A stretch of 64,000 nucleotides of DNA from Akebia trifoliata (taxonomy: Eukaryota > Streptophyta > Magnoliopsida > Ranunculales > Lardizabalaceae), in contig CM030714.1 of assembly GCA_017979445.1 (NCBI GenBank), forward strand, positions 5,704,001 to 5,768,000, in the 5' to 3' direction. Within the stretch, counting starts at the first letter, position 1. Every line of letters starts with the position of its first letter. The position numbers and the translations under genes were made by a program. Below are positions 46,551-57,734 of this stretch, piece by piece. The notes below the pieces were generated by a model. It made no database searches, had not been told where the DNA came from, and saw only the letters and a program-made list of their open reading frames with translations.

Positions 46551-47385
46551 TCCTCAATAGCTTTGCTCAGAGTTATAAACTCCAATTTCATAGTAGATAA
46601 GGCAGGAATGTTTGTTTTAATCATTTTTACGATATTGTTACTCCTCCAAGAGTGAAATCATATCTAAAAGTTTGATTTTCGAAAAAATTTAAATCAAATA
46701 AATTATATCAAAAGCAAAAAAAATTTAAATGATATATTTTATAATCATGCCATATGTTGATGTGGGGCTATTAAGACCAAAAGAAATATAGCTACCTCTA
46801 TGGGAAGATTAAACTAAACTACGTCTAAGATCAAATATGTATATAATTTAGTCTCCAAAGAAATACACACGAGATCTTAGTGAGTTCCTCTCCCCAAAAT
46901 GAATAGAAAATTATTTGTCATCTTTCTCGACCTAATTGAGTACCATAGAGAGAAAAGTAAAAAATGTGACATCCAGGAATGTAGAAAGCTCTTTGGGTTT
47001 AAACCTCTGAACTGTAAATTCTAATTCATCTTCTCTTTCTATTTTGATAAAATGGACACTTTTAGAAATACATTAATATAACATTTCTTTTTTCTGAATT
47101 TGGTAAAACTCTTTTATCAGACACCATTAGTCAGAGATTTGTGTTGAAATGGGACAGAAAAATAATGAACTAACTCTTTTATAAGATGGGGGATAGCTAG
47201 TTTAATATTTTGTCCCACTCAAGTCCATGTCAACCATCTAAAATGTCCATTATTTTTCTTTACAAGTTTGACATCACTTGTTGGTAAATCATACAAATTG
47301 ACACAAATACATACTCGGACTCAAAACTCCCCAGGACTTGTGGCAACTGACACATAGTAGAACACATCTTTCACATAAACACACA

Positions 47386-47423
<38 letters not shown>

Positions 47424-47939
47424 TTTATTTTATATTCATTTGACATTAAACTTTATGAAGCATTTCAGGCCGTTTTTCAGGAACTATTTTAAGTTTGTAT
47501 AAAGATTTGTAAGGTCTACATTCTTTTTAATGCCACTTATTAAAAACCCCTCAGATTGGTCTATATGGACTTTCTTTGTAGGAATGTCATTCTTGATATT
47601 GGCCTTTGAATCTCTAACAGATAAATTGGTAGTTATTAGTATATCAATTGATGCAGTAATCTATGTAGAATTTTATTTTCTTCCCCAAATTTTGTAAGAG
47701 GAGTGGGTTTCCTACTTCTATTCAGAATTACAATTTTCTATAATTGATTTTCTACTTCTATGTATGTAGAGGGAGGATAAAAAAAAGGAGAGGTAGAATG
47801 AATTTAATTTCAAAAGTCTTACACGAAACCTATACAAATACTAGATTTCATTAAAAAAAATTCCTAACAAAAAAAGTTCCAGAAAGAAACCCTAGTTTTC
47901 AAAAATCCTTCATAGATGGAACTGTCAGAAAAAAATTCA
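46551..47939. other. Intergenic; (TC)n(AC)n near 47385-47422
   Basis: No gene structure is convincing. A short open stretch near 47580-47650 is discussed under the 44774 exon. Confidence 0.4.
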
Positions 47940-47940
47940 C

Positions 47941-48003
<63 letters not shown>
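47940..48003. repeat. Compound (CT)n(CA)n microsatellite
   Basis: About 13 CT units run directly into about 19 CA units. Confidence 0.95.
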
Positions 48004-48006
<3 letters not shown>

Positions 48007-48331
48007 CATTTGGAGGACAAAGACATGGGTTCTTTCTATTTCTCTCCCCTTAAATAAAGCATTTGGAGGAGAAGAATGGGTTTGGTGGTTTTCTAGGAGA
48101 AGAAGAAAAATGGAATTCCATAGTAAAAAAAAATGAACATTGGCCTTCTACGCCTGGTAAATCCTTAATTTGAAAATATGATGCTAATGTGTCCCTACAC
48201 AAGGAGTGGTAATAGTACCATATAAAGCAATTGCTAATCTCAACATATTTTTACCTTTTTCGGCAAAAAAAAAAAGTCCTTTTTTTGTGATGATGAATGT
48301 CTTGAACTTTATTGGAATATGACATCAAAAC

Positions 48332-48448
48332 CAACAGTGATGGACTGAAACCCATCACTATTTGGTTTGAGTTTGACACATTGCAAAACGACATTGAGGT
48401 CATGTGTTCAAGTCCAGCTTACCCATCAAAAAATAAAAATAAAAACTA
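48332..48448 (+). mobile_element. tRNA-derived SINE, family S1
   Basis: CACTATTTGGTTTGAGTTTG, TTGAGGTCATGTGTTCAAGTC (B-box-like) and CAGCTTACCCATC, with an A-rich tail, parallel the copy at 15940-16046. Confidence 0.65.
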
Positions 48449-48548
48449 ACACCATTATAGGATTCTTAATTATCATATAACTCTAATTAAGCTAATTATG
48501 TTAGGCAGGCTAGCCCAACTCAGGGATCTATCTCTTAGTTCAGCCTAA

Positions 48549-48815
48549 TCATGTCAATCGATCACGTAAAGCTTCTTCATGATCAAGCAAGCTCCTCAAG
48601 CTTGGTTTGGGGGTTTCAGCATCATCCCCTCTCTTCGGGGTTTTCCATACAATAGAGTAGATACTTCTTTGTTTTCTTTCTTTCTTCCTTACTAGACATT
48701 GTTTCTCTTGGTATGTGTCAATTATATTGTTTTGAAAGGAACTTCGTGCATCTTTGTCGTTGACTGATTTCATTGGCTCGCAGACCACGAGTTTGTACGA
48801 AGGAAATTGGTTCAC
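48549..48815 (-). other. Unrecognised minus-strand reading frame, 88 codons from ATG
   Basis: The frame stays open upstream of the ATG for about 17 more codons (SCGNNCSYEEVEV). The product is charged, with KKERKQRS and TPKRGDDAETPKPSLRSLL. I recognise no family. It could be an exon fragment or chance; composition is less repetitive than the other open frames nearby. Confidence 0.25.
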
Positions 48816-48899
48816 TTCTACTTCCTCATAGCTGCAGTTGTTGCCACAACTAATTTTGTTTTTGCATCATGCAAAGATGAGGAATTGCAATTCTATTCA

Positions 48900-49483
48900 C
48901 TCATCGTTGTGGCCCTACAAATACAATCTACTGGAGCCTTGTATTGGAGCTGAAGCATAACATAAAACTTGTTCTTATATCATTGTAATGTTTGTGGTTA
49001 GGAGAGTAGCCTATAAAATACGTGTGAGGATCAAAAATTGAGTTTGGTCATTATAGTGTAAGAAAACAGTGGGTAATAGGCACAATCCAACATGCAAAGA
49101 AAAAATAATTTAGAGTACAACGAAATAATTATTTCCATAGTGAAATGTTAGCGTGGACATAAAGTTTGTGAGGAATAATGTTGCCTTAATCCAACAAGTT
49201 GAGGGCATATATGAGTGAGCCATGAAAGTGACGCCTGTCTCATCAATAATATGTCAATGGTTCTTTTCAGCCGTCCCACCTGTCCAGGAGTATGGGGACA
49301 TGTAGACAAATACATAGTGTCATGGGCCGAAATGCTGAACTAATCAATTCTCTCTCACCATCAATTTGTAACGGTTTGGTTTTGTAACCAAGTAAATATT
49401 TTGCATCTACTTTGAACTTCATTAAAAAAATAAAAAAATCAAGCAACTCATCTCAAGTGGCGAAATTTTCCAAAACATGATCA
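48900..49483. other. Intergenic, nothing recognised
   Basis: AT-rich with no long frame or inverted repeat. Confidence 0.4.
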
Positions 49484-50216
49484 CCATTTGGCGAAATTTT
49501 GATTCTGGCACACTGTTCATTTTAATTCCCAAAATGTGAACAGGGTCACAGGTTTTTCATCAAGTGACAATCTTGCAGGTCAAAGTGACAATCTCGCATG
49601 TTTCAAGTGACTATCTTGCACATTCGCTACTTTTAGCAATACTGACACTATATAAACCAGTAAGATTGTCATTAAATTTGAATATATATATATATATATA
49701 TGGGTCAGGTTCAAACGACAATCATTTCTACACACATATAGACAACGTGTTTTGTCTTATATGGGAAAAAATATTTGGAATGGGCTGATTTTTTGTGAGG
49801 ATGATCTCTGTGGTGAGGAGATCATCCTTGCCAAAAATCAGCTCATTATGAAACTTCTAGACCGTCCAATTTTTGTTGAAAAATTATAGACCGTCCAATT
49901 TTTGTAAATCAATTTTGATGGGATTACAAGTTTTGGAATGGGATGATTTTTTGCCAGGATGATCCCCTCATCACATAGATCATCCTCACAAAAAATCAGC
50001 CCATTCCAAACATTTTTGCCCATATAAGACAAACACGTTATCTATATGTGTGTCGCAATGTGTGTTGCAGGAACCCGACCCTATATATATATATATATAT
50101 ATCAGTGAGATTGTCTCTTTAAACCTGCGAGATCGCCACTTGAAAAATCTGCGATCTTATCATTCATGTTTTGGGAAATAAAATGAACAGTCATGCAGAA
50201 ATGGAATTTTGCCATA
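49484..50216. mobile_element. F8 MITE split by an FB element
   Basis: The left arm (GGCGAAATTTTGATTC, TTCATTTTAATTCCCAAAAT, AAGTGACAATCTTGC) and right arm (GCGAGATCGCCACTTG, TTTTGGGAAATAAAATGAAC, GGAATTTTGCC) are inverted repeats, interrupted by the FB copy at 49702-50081 and its TA repeats. The uninterrupted relative is at 62820-63040. Confidence 0.75.
49702..50081. mobile_element. FB foldback MITE nested in F8
   Basis: 380 bp, starting GGGTCAGGTTCAAACGACA and ending with GACCC, with TATATATAT on both sides. It is very similar to 16665-17045. The right terminus has drifted (GCAATGTGTGTTGCAGG). Confidence 0.8.
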
Positions 50217-50464
50217 TACAGCTCAGGAAATAGTAATTTATCCTTACAAGTATGTAATGGAAACAACCAACAACCAACGTTATTTATAATAATAAAAAAA
50301 GAGTATTTTATACAAAGGGGCAAAAAATTTTCAAAAATTACTTAATCAGCCACAATTTTAAAATATTTACATACCTAGATAAATTTGTCGAACTCGTAAA
50401 AATTGTTGTATTGAATTATCTTTATATACCCGGTTGATTTTTCAAAAATTGTATAATGTTTAAT

Positions 50465-50695
50465 GTTGGATGCAATGGCCAAGGCATCCCTACAGAAAGG
50501 GAGAAGTCTTGAGTTCAAGCCCCCTTATTGGCCATCTACATGAATTTATCCCTACTTACTTGACATGTATGGTTTGTGGGTATTGCATGTACTCGAGGGA
50601 TTTGGGCGAGATATGGTGTTTTAAGAGGCTAGTTGCTTTTCCCTTACTAGTAGGGCCAACGGATCTTAAGTTTGAACGAAACCGTCCAAAATAAT
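50465..50695 (+). mobile_element. tRNA-derived SINE, family S2, full length
   Basis: The head TGGCCAAGGCATCCC and TTGAGTTCAAGCCCCC are followed by GGGTATTGCATGTACTCGAG, GAGATATGGTGTTTTAAGAG and TACTAGTAGGGCC. It is the best-preserved B box of the three S2 copies. Confidence 0.7.
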
Positions 50696-51755
50696 AAGTC
50701 GAACAACAGTTACAGGCTTATTGATTTTGGTGTTGAATTACATCATCGTCATTGTTGTCTTTTGAAAGCTTTCTATAGAAAGCTTCTTAAACTTAAGGGA
50801 CAATGACCATAAAGACCTATTTTTTGAAAATATGTACCAAGAAGTCTCTTCTAAAAAAATATTGGTCTGAAAAAGATTTTTGAAGCAAAAATATTGTAAT
50901 TAGGTTTAAAGGAACATGTTTATTTGAGAATATTTGAGGTACTCTTATGTTTTAAAATTAGTGATATGCCCCTTGACAATGATTATCTCTTATAGATCAA
51001 TGAAAAAAGGATCTAAAATGAAAAAAAAAAATCCTTATTTTCTTTTATCTTCTCGAACTTAGTAATATTTAATTCACATAGATGATGATGACTATAACAA
51101 TGATGATGATGATGATGATGAAGATGGAGAGGAGTATGGTCATCATCTTCATCAAATAAGTTGATTTGGTCTACATACATTGGATTTATTAAAATTTAAA
51201 AATAATTTTAAATTGTTAAAATGTAATTTTAAAATTCGACTTAAATGTTCACCGAGAATTGATTCAACTCAAAAATTAGCAAGTTGAGTCAAATACGATT
51301 ATATTGAATTTATGAATAACTTTTAATAAATAAGATTTTTTATTTTTTATTTTTCACATAAATATTAATAATCAAATAAATTGATCAAGTTTTTTATTTA
51401 ACTCGGTATATTTTTGGATGAAATCACTTTGAAAAATTGTTAAAAGGGTATTTCAGGCACTTTCCTTGAAAAAATCTTCAAAAAATCCTTAGAGTAATAT
51501 TTTATTAAGTAGGGACTTAAATGGTTGGTATTATTTACTAGGAGACTATTTGATAAATATTCTCAATAAAGAGTCCTTCACAGTCATTATCCCTAAATTT
51601 ATCTAGGTATGTATATATTAAAATCGTATCCAATTATGTAATTTCACCATAAGTTTATCAGCTTTTGTACTTTCAATGAATCAGTTAGTCTTTAAAGCTA
51701 CTAAGGCTGGAAGTGATTAATAATTCTCGCTCCCACATCGAAGAATTTTAACGCT
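50696..51755. other. Intergenic; (GAT)n near 51080-51130
   Basis: Two short ATG repeats (GATGATGAT) are the only features. No gene. Confidence 0.45.
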
Positions 51756-51764
51756 GTTAGAGTT

Positions 51765-52145
51765 GGGTCCCGTTCGCCACCCTTAGTTTTACCACACACT
51801 TTAACAAACGCGTTTTGTCTTACATGGGTTAGAAGTTTCGGAATGAGCTGATTTTTGGTGAGGATGATCTCTATGGTGAGGAGATCATCCTCACCAAAAA
51901 TCAGCTCATTCCAAAACTTCTAACCCCATCAAAATTGATTTACAAAAAATGGACGGTCCACGATTTTTCAACGTGTAAACATGGGGCTAAACATTTCGGA
52001 ATGGGCTGATTTTTGGGGAGGATGATCTTCTAATCATAGAGATCATCCTCACCAAAAATCAGCTCATTCCAAAACTTCTAACCCATGTAGGACAAAAAAC
52101 GTTTGTTAAAGTGTGTGGTAAAACTTAGGGTGCTGAACATTTCCC
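51765..52145. mobile_element. FB foldback MITE with a 9-bp target duplication
   Basis: 381 bp from GGGTCCCGTTCGCCACCC to ATTTCCC. GTTAGAGTT occurs directly on both sides (51756-51764 and 52146-52154), a clean 9-bp duplication as in Mutator-like elements. The inner TIR TTTTACCACACACTTTAAC and two hairpins are present. It is near-identical to 831-1214. Confidence 0.9.
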
Positions 52146-52483
52146 GTTAGAGTTATTCTACAATATGTGAAGCAAACAAATCATCAGGATTTACATATTT
52201 TGAGTTTCATCTTCTCCATTTTTCTGTCTATTCTGATTGGATTCTATCTCTTTTCTCTCAGTCATAATTTCTGTATCCTAGCTATCGAATTTTCTTTCAA
52301 TCCTGGAGCTATTGCTGGTTCTCCAATTATTTTTCTGACAAGTCACAGTCTTTGATATAAGACATGGCCACCAGCAGTTGTCAAAAGGAGCACCAGAGAC
52401 TGCCCAAAAGTTGACCATCAAATCAGTCCTAAAGCACATTCCAGTAAGAAAGCATGATGCATATAGAAAAGAAACATTTTTCT

Positions 52484-52892
52484 TACTAACTTAGTAAGAT
52501 TTTAAGCCTTACTAAGGGCTGTTTTGCCAAAATGGTTTACCACATCAGCAATCCAACACCGCAGCCCTTTAAGTTTCTTCGAAAAACTCAGGTCCAATAT
52601 TTTTTTATTTCAAAAGAAAAAACAAAAAACTTTTAAGCTTGATCCACTGTTTTGAAAATAGATGGCTACCAAACTTCCACATAACTCCCAAACTTAAAAT
52701 TGAAATTCAATGGTGAAAAATAACAATTTTTTTTTTTTTTTTTTTTACTTTTTTTTTTTGCAAAGTTCATAAATCTTTTTTCCTTTACAATCTTGAGGCA
52801 TCGGATCATGTTTTTGGATGCCACAAGGTGAGTCCAAGGACCCTTAGTGAGGGTGAAATCCTTACCAACTTAGTAAGACTAGCCGGATTCTA
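52484..52892. mobile_element. F2 MITE, about 400 bp
   Basis: The left CTTACTAACTTAGTAAGAT and right ATCCTTACCAACTTAGTAAG are inverted ends. The interior has GGATCATGTTTTTGGATGCC and a TTAAAATTGAAATTCAATGG segment common to the family. Confidence 0.75.
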
Positions 52893-52976
52893 TAGAAAAA
52901 GAGTCCAAGATCTCAGGATTTGTTACTAATCTGGAGGAAACTCAAGGTTTAGTTTGGATGGTGGATGAGCCTCAGT

Positions 52977-53330
52977 AAGTCCTTTTTTCCTTGCTAACTT
53001 TGTAAGATTTCAAACCTTACTAAATGTCGTTGGGCCCACATGGATTGGCAATCCAACAACAAAGACTTCTAGATTTTAGGGAAAAACTCATACTAAAAAA
53101 GAAAAAAAAAATTGTTTTGAGCTTCATTCAAGATGTTGAAAATGGACAGAACTCCCAAATTTAAAATTAAAATTCAATAGTGAAAAATAATTAGTTTTTT
53201 ATTTTTTTTCAAAGTTCTTAAATTTTGACCTCTACATCACCATGGCATCGAATCTTGTATTTGGATGCCACAATATGATCTCACAACCCTTAATAAGATT
53301 TGAAATTTTACCAAATTAGCCAAGTTGTTC
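52977..53330. mobile_element. F2 MITE, second adjacent copy
   Basis: GCTAACTTTGTAAGATTTC on the left faces GATTTGAAATTTTACCAAATT on the right, with TTGTATTTGGATGCCACAAT and AAAATTAAAATTCAATAGTG inside. It lies 85 bases from the previous F2 copy in the same orientation. Confidence 0.7.
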
Positions 53331-53362
53331 AAACAAGGAATAATATGTAAGAATATCCCTAC

Positions 53363-53364
<2 letters not shown>

Positions 53365-53399
<35 letters not shown>
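53365..53399. repeat. (TC)n microsatellite
   Basis: About 17 TC units directly before an FB element. Confidence 0.9.
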
Positions 53400-53401
<2 letters not shown>

Positions 53402-53756
53402 GGGGGGATCTTGGGACATATGTAGAAACAATGCTTTTTTCAAAATATGGGTTAGAAGTTTCGGATTGAACGGGTCTCTATGATGAGAAGATCATCCTCA
53501 TAAAAAATTAGCCTAATCTGAAACTTTTAAATCCATCAAAAGTGATTTAAATATTATTAGTTAAAATCGACGGTCCAAATTTACATCACTTTTGATGAGG
53601 TTAGAAGTTTTAGATTGGGCTGATTTTTTTTAAGATTGTCTTCTCATCATAGAGATCATCCTCACAAACAATCAACTCAATCCAAAACTTCTAATCCATA
53701 CTTTGAAAAATGATTGTTATTACATTGTTTTTACTTATGCCCCATGATCCACCCCC
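53402..53756. mobile_element. FB foldback element, GGATC(T/A)TGGG subfamily
   Basis: The left end GGGGGGATCTTGGGACATAT and right end ATGCCCCATGATCCACCCCC are inverted repeats. Hairpin cores are degenerate but recognisable (GAGATCATCCTCAC). Confidence 0.7.
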
Positions 53757-53768
53757 ATACATATATAT

Positions 53769-54012
53769 GATCATGGAACATATGTAAAAAACAATGATTT
53801 TTCAAAATATGGGTTTGAAATTTCGGATTGAACTAATTTTTTTGTGAGGATCCTCACAAAAAATCAACTCAATCTGAAACTTCTTAGTGCATCAAAAGTG
53901 GTTTACAAATTATTGATAAAAAATCAATGGTCCACATTCTAAATCATTTTTGATGGGGTTAGAAATTTTAGATTGGATTGATTTTTTTAGGATGATCTTC
54001 TCATCATATAGA
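53769..54012. mobile_element. FB foldback element, truncated
   Basis: It starts GATCATGGAACATATGTAAAAA, close to the left end of its neighbour, and breaks off after the second hairpin's left arm near 54012. It is separated from 53756 by a short TA-rich stretch. Confidence 0.6.
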
Positions 54013-54789
54013 ATGTGGAGGGGTAAAATCCTCTCTCATCTGGATCGTTCATCCACACCATCAACACGCATCCCAAGATAGATATATGACATCATTTGAA
54101 GATGATTCTATCTTATTAAGGAAGAATCCCAATTTAAGAGGATTCTTCTCTTTTTTTATATAATAATTAATTTAGATAAGGGGTAATATGATCAATTATA
54201 ACTTAATATGGGTTAAAACTCTTTTTAGAATCTTTTTTATTTAAAGTCCTTGAGACATTGTAAAAAAGGGAAGAAGAAGGTAGAGAAAGACAAAAGAAGG
54301 GTGAGGAGGCCATGTAACCATGAGATTTATAGTGAAACGACTCTCCGAATCGGTGGAAGTAGGCATGTTTGCCGAATCACATAAAAATTTTTTATCTTCT
54401 CTATCTTTCAATGTTATTTTGATTATTTTGTGGATTGAATGATGAAATTGTGATCGAAGTCGATTTATCACAAAATCAACCTCTACAATTGACGCCGTTT
54501 GTGGGAAATAGAATAAGGGACACGACGTACACTTAGTGAGGACAATGGTGGTCGTCTGAGTCTAACTCGCTTTTGTTGCACCATAGGTGACTTGGTTTCT
54601 AGTAATGAACTCGGAAACTTTTCTTTTTTTCTCTGAATCCTTTTCAAGGTTTAGGATTTTAGAATTCGTGCAATCTTCTCTGAAACCCATTTTAAGATTT
54701 TTTTTATTAAAATAAAATAACCAATCCAATGAGACTTGAGTTTCCCTGGAAAAAGGTGGAGTCTGTTGATGTACAACAAAACTCTTTGG
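54013..54789. other. Intergenic, no gene
   Basis: Short minus-strand frames near 54241 and 54562 have no recognisable motif. They may be the 3' part of the degraded retrotransposon that follows. Confidence 0.35.
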
Positions 54790-55880
54790 CCATATTAAAA
54801 ATTTCGTCAAAGAATGTGCTTATCATGATAAAATTTTATACGCTCTTTGTAGTGTTTAGTACAATCATAAGAATCATTTCTGATATCTTATACTTCATCG
54901 AGTTGTAATTTGTGATGTTCAAAGACTTTATCGAAATCACTTGATCAAGCTAAGGCACTTGATCGCCCAATATGCTCAATGCTCAAGTTCTAGAAGGAGA
55001 TGACAAGCCTTGCTAAGAGCTAATCAGTAGGGGAACATTCTTATTGGTGTTTAGAAAGCGGTTCGATAAGCCTATAATGAGTCATTTAATCTCAAAGACT
55101 AATCTTTCTGTGAAGGATTGACTGTTTTATCCAGAATGATTTTGATTTCTATGTTAGAAATTTCTATCCGTCCACATGTTTGTGGATGGTATGGTGTTGC
55201 AATTTTATGAATTATGAAGTATTTCCTCATCAATGATGTAAAGATTTTATTACAAAAATACGAGCCACCATCACTTATGATAGCTTGTGGAGTACCGAAT
55301 CTTGATAAGATGGTCTCCTTGAAAAAGTTGATCACCACCTTGTAATCGTTTGTTTTACATGCAACAGCTTTTACCTATTTGGATATGTAATCAAAGGCAA
55401 CGAGGATATACTAGAAACCTTGGGAGATAGGAAAAGATCCCATGAAATCTATGTCCCAAACGTCAAAAATATCGATGATCAGGATAGGATACTAAGGCAT
55501 TTCATTTATCTTGAAAATTATCCTAACTTCTAACATTGACTACACAATTTACTAAACTCGTGGGCATCATGAAAAATGGATGACTAGAAGATACTGCACT
55601 GCAAGTTTTTTGTAACGGTTTTCTTATCACTAAAGTGTTATTTGCAAGTATAATTATGACAAAACTCTACGATATTGGCTTGCTCATTGGTTGGAACACA
55701 ACGTCTAATAATCTAATTATGATTGTACTTAAATAAATATGGTTCATCCTAAAAATACCATTTGGCTTTCAAAACGAGACGAAATTTTTCTTTCCTAATC
55801 ATTGAGATTGACAATTGACCTATAACTAGGTAGTTGACAATGTCAACATACCACGGATTGTTAAAATTGGAGATTTGGTT
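54790..55880 (-). pseudogene. Ty3/gypsy retrotransposon integrase fragment, degraded
   Basis: Read from 55880 down to 54790, the fragment covers the end of the RT/RNase H region (NPWYVDIVNYLV, DEPYLFK, IRRCVP), a zinc-binding HHCC domain (FCHNYTCK, FHDAHEFSKLC) and the integrase core. The core's three acidic residues are in DIDFMGSFP, AIISDGGSYF and GRIEISNIEIK. The sequence then continues through NPSQKD, SLRLND and KACHLL. At least ten in-frame stops occur, many where the family has Trp (for example ISK-TAG-VKA and WYF-TAG-DEP). No LTRs, gag, protease or complete RT are seen nearby. It is a dead fragment with no likely role. Confidence 0.85.
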
Positions 55881-56205
55881 TCATGAATTTTACTAATGTG
55901 CGCCAGAGTAGTTGTGAGCTCTTGTTCTCTTTGAATGCCATTGATGCTCAAAATGGGAGCTCTTCGATTTCTCTTAAGTTCCAGACGATTCAGTTGGGAT
56001 GGTGGTTAAAAGGGAATTGCAGTTGTTCTGATAATACGAATTGTACTGAAATCAAGTCCCCAATTGACGAAAATTATTGTTTTAAGAATGCAAATTGAAC
56101 TTTGAGGTATAATTCACGGGTGGTGTAAGGGGCTAGTGTAAAAATTATAGGGTACTGCTATGAAAAGCCTGTGTCAACAAGTTGTTATAGGAAAGGAAGA
56201 TGATC
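55880..56205 (+). pseudogene. Wall-associated receptor kinase-like fragment (WAKL14/17 type)
   Basis: A 71-codon frame from 55883 reads CELLFSLNAIDAQNGSSSISL, then FQTIQLGWWLKGNCSCSDNTNCTEIKSP. This is the C-terminal part of the cell-wall-binding extracellular domain plus the start of the Cys-rich EGF-like region in WAK-like receptor kinases. It stops with TGA at 56096; the following bases still resemble the EGF-like part for about 100 bases but with stops. There is no signal peptide, transmembrane segment or kinase domain in the window. It abuts the gypsy fragment, so retrotransposon insertion or rearrangement probably cut it. Confidence 0.65.
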
Positions 56206-56734
56206 TACCGTATTTTAATTAAAAAGATTCGGGTTGAGACAGGAACATTACGATATTCCAAACAAAGAGATGTATCACAAATACGGTGATACAACCAAGT
56301 ATTTATGTTAAATTTAAAGTTCTTAAATTTTATTAATTGTCAAACAAATAATAATGTCGAATGATTATATGGTTTAGGGGCTTAGTTCGAGCTCATAATA
56401 AGGGTCCCATATGATCCAATTTGTTACTTGAGGTGATGACTCGATTTAAAAGTAGTATAGGGGCTAATCTCGTGTCCAACTTGATTGAGTTTAGGGACTT
56501 TGTTGAGGTAAAATGTGTTCAGCCCATAATTCTAATCTACTAAGATAAAATGTATACACGGGAGCTCGATGCAAGCCCAATCAATAAAATAGAATGGTTA
56601 ATTCGTACTTAGGGGGCTCGGTCCAACTATAATTAAGGACTTGGACTAGGGATTACATAAAACATATATTTGTAAAAATTGTATCATAAATTATTTTTCT
56701 TAAAGTTTTTAATAAGTTTTTCAGGTCGATTCAG
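56206..56734. other. Intergenic, nothing recognised
   Basis: AT-rich, with GGGGCTTAGTTCGAGCTC and GGGGGCTCGGTCC phrases of unknown origin. Confidence 0.4.
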
Positions 56735-57160
56735 CAAATTACAATAAGGCGAGAATGTCAATTCTTCTTGGGCCCGAGCATCACTCTATGAGGTGAGTGA
56801 AGTGAAAACCTAATAAAGCAAGAAGGTCGATTCCTCTTGGATCTGAGTATCATTTTATAAGGTGAGTGATGTAAAAACCCAATAAGACCGATTCTTTTTA
56901 GACCTGAACATCACTCTATGAGGTGATTTATGCGAAAATCTAATAAGATTGATTCATTTTGGACTCGAGCATCACTCTATAAGGTGAGTGATGCGAAAAT
57001 CCAATAAGGTCAGTTCCTCTTAAACCCGAGCATAATTCTATGAGGTAAGTAATGCAAAAATAAAAAAAGGCGAGGTCGATTCCCTTTGGACCTAAGCGTC
57101 ACTTTATGAGGTGAGTGATGCAAAAAATCGAATAAAACAAGAAGGTCAGTTCTATGTGAA
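56735..57160 (+). repeat. Minisatellite, about 60-bp unit, seven copies
   Basis: Each unit contains a form of GGTCGATTCCTCTTGGACC, GAGCATCACTCTATGAGGTG and AGTGATGCGAAAA-CCAATAA. Units start near 56750, 56825, 56885, 56945, 57000, 57065 and 57145 and differ at several sites, so the array is diverged. It is non-coding. Confidence 0.8.
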
Positions 57161-57289
57161 TCGAACTTTGTTTTGAAGGGAATGAAACAAATTTTTACAA
57201 GGCAAGGGTGACTATGGTTATTCAATTATTATCAAAGTCCTGGATCATTTTGGGATCTAAGCTCGATCTAGGACATCAGTTAGTTATTC

Positions 57290-57515
57290 TATTGTTTATC
57301 TAAGTTTTTGATCGTTTTGAGATCCATCGTAGATTTTGTTTATTAACAATAGATAAACAATCAAAAACTTATTAGGGTCACGTCAAACATTCTAGTACAA
57401 AGTTTTTGATTTTAAACCTCTTATTAGGGTCTAAACAAACATTCTAGTACAAAGTTGTGCCTGAATGTACTAGAATGTTTGTTTGGACCCTAATAAGAGA
57501 TTTAAAATTTGTGAT
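57290..57515. repeat. Strong inverted repeat / hairpin
   Basis: AACATTCTAGTACA and flanking CTCTTATTAGGGTC (57410-57455) face TGTACTAGAATGTT and GACCCTAATAAGAG (57470-57502) around a loop of about 14 bases, a stem of about 45 bp. An additional partial copy (AACATTCTAGTACAAAGTTT) precedes it at 57387, and TTGTTTATCTAAGTTTTTGA near 57290 is inverted at about 57345. It could be a foldback element. Confidence 0.75.
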
Positions 57516-57734
57516 CATATTGAGTCTCGTCATTAGTAACTTAAATATTTGGTGATTAGAGCATTTCCAACCGACTCTTTAAAGTTTTTTGGCTCATTAT
57601 TTTAAAGAGTGAAAGGTGAAAAAAACTGGCTCCAAGAAACTTTTTAGAGGTAAATATTAAAATAAAGAGTGGGGTTCCACTCTTTGCATGTAGAGAGCCT
57701 CCAAGATTAGTTATTTTAATGTTAAAAAATGAAA

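Noticed and set aside
46165..46560. 113- and 79-codon frames on opposite strands
   Set aside because: Both read through 25-bp subrepeats of a MITE-like element.
47580..47655. Second exon for the 44774 gene (MSFLILAFESLTDK)
   Set aside because: Only an acceptor-like TTTGTAG and a short open stretch support it; no homology is recognised.
56735..57160. CRISPR-like array
   Set aside because: Units are contiguous and diverged with no unique spacers; this is a minisatellite in a plant genome.
57010..57225. 71-codon minus-strand frame
   Set aside because: Translation of minisatellite units; the repeated FKxK/LFLFL pattern follows the 60-bp period.
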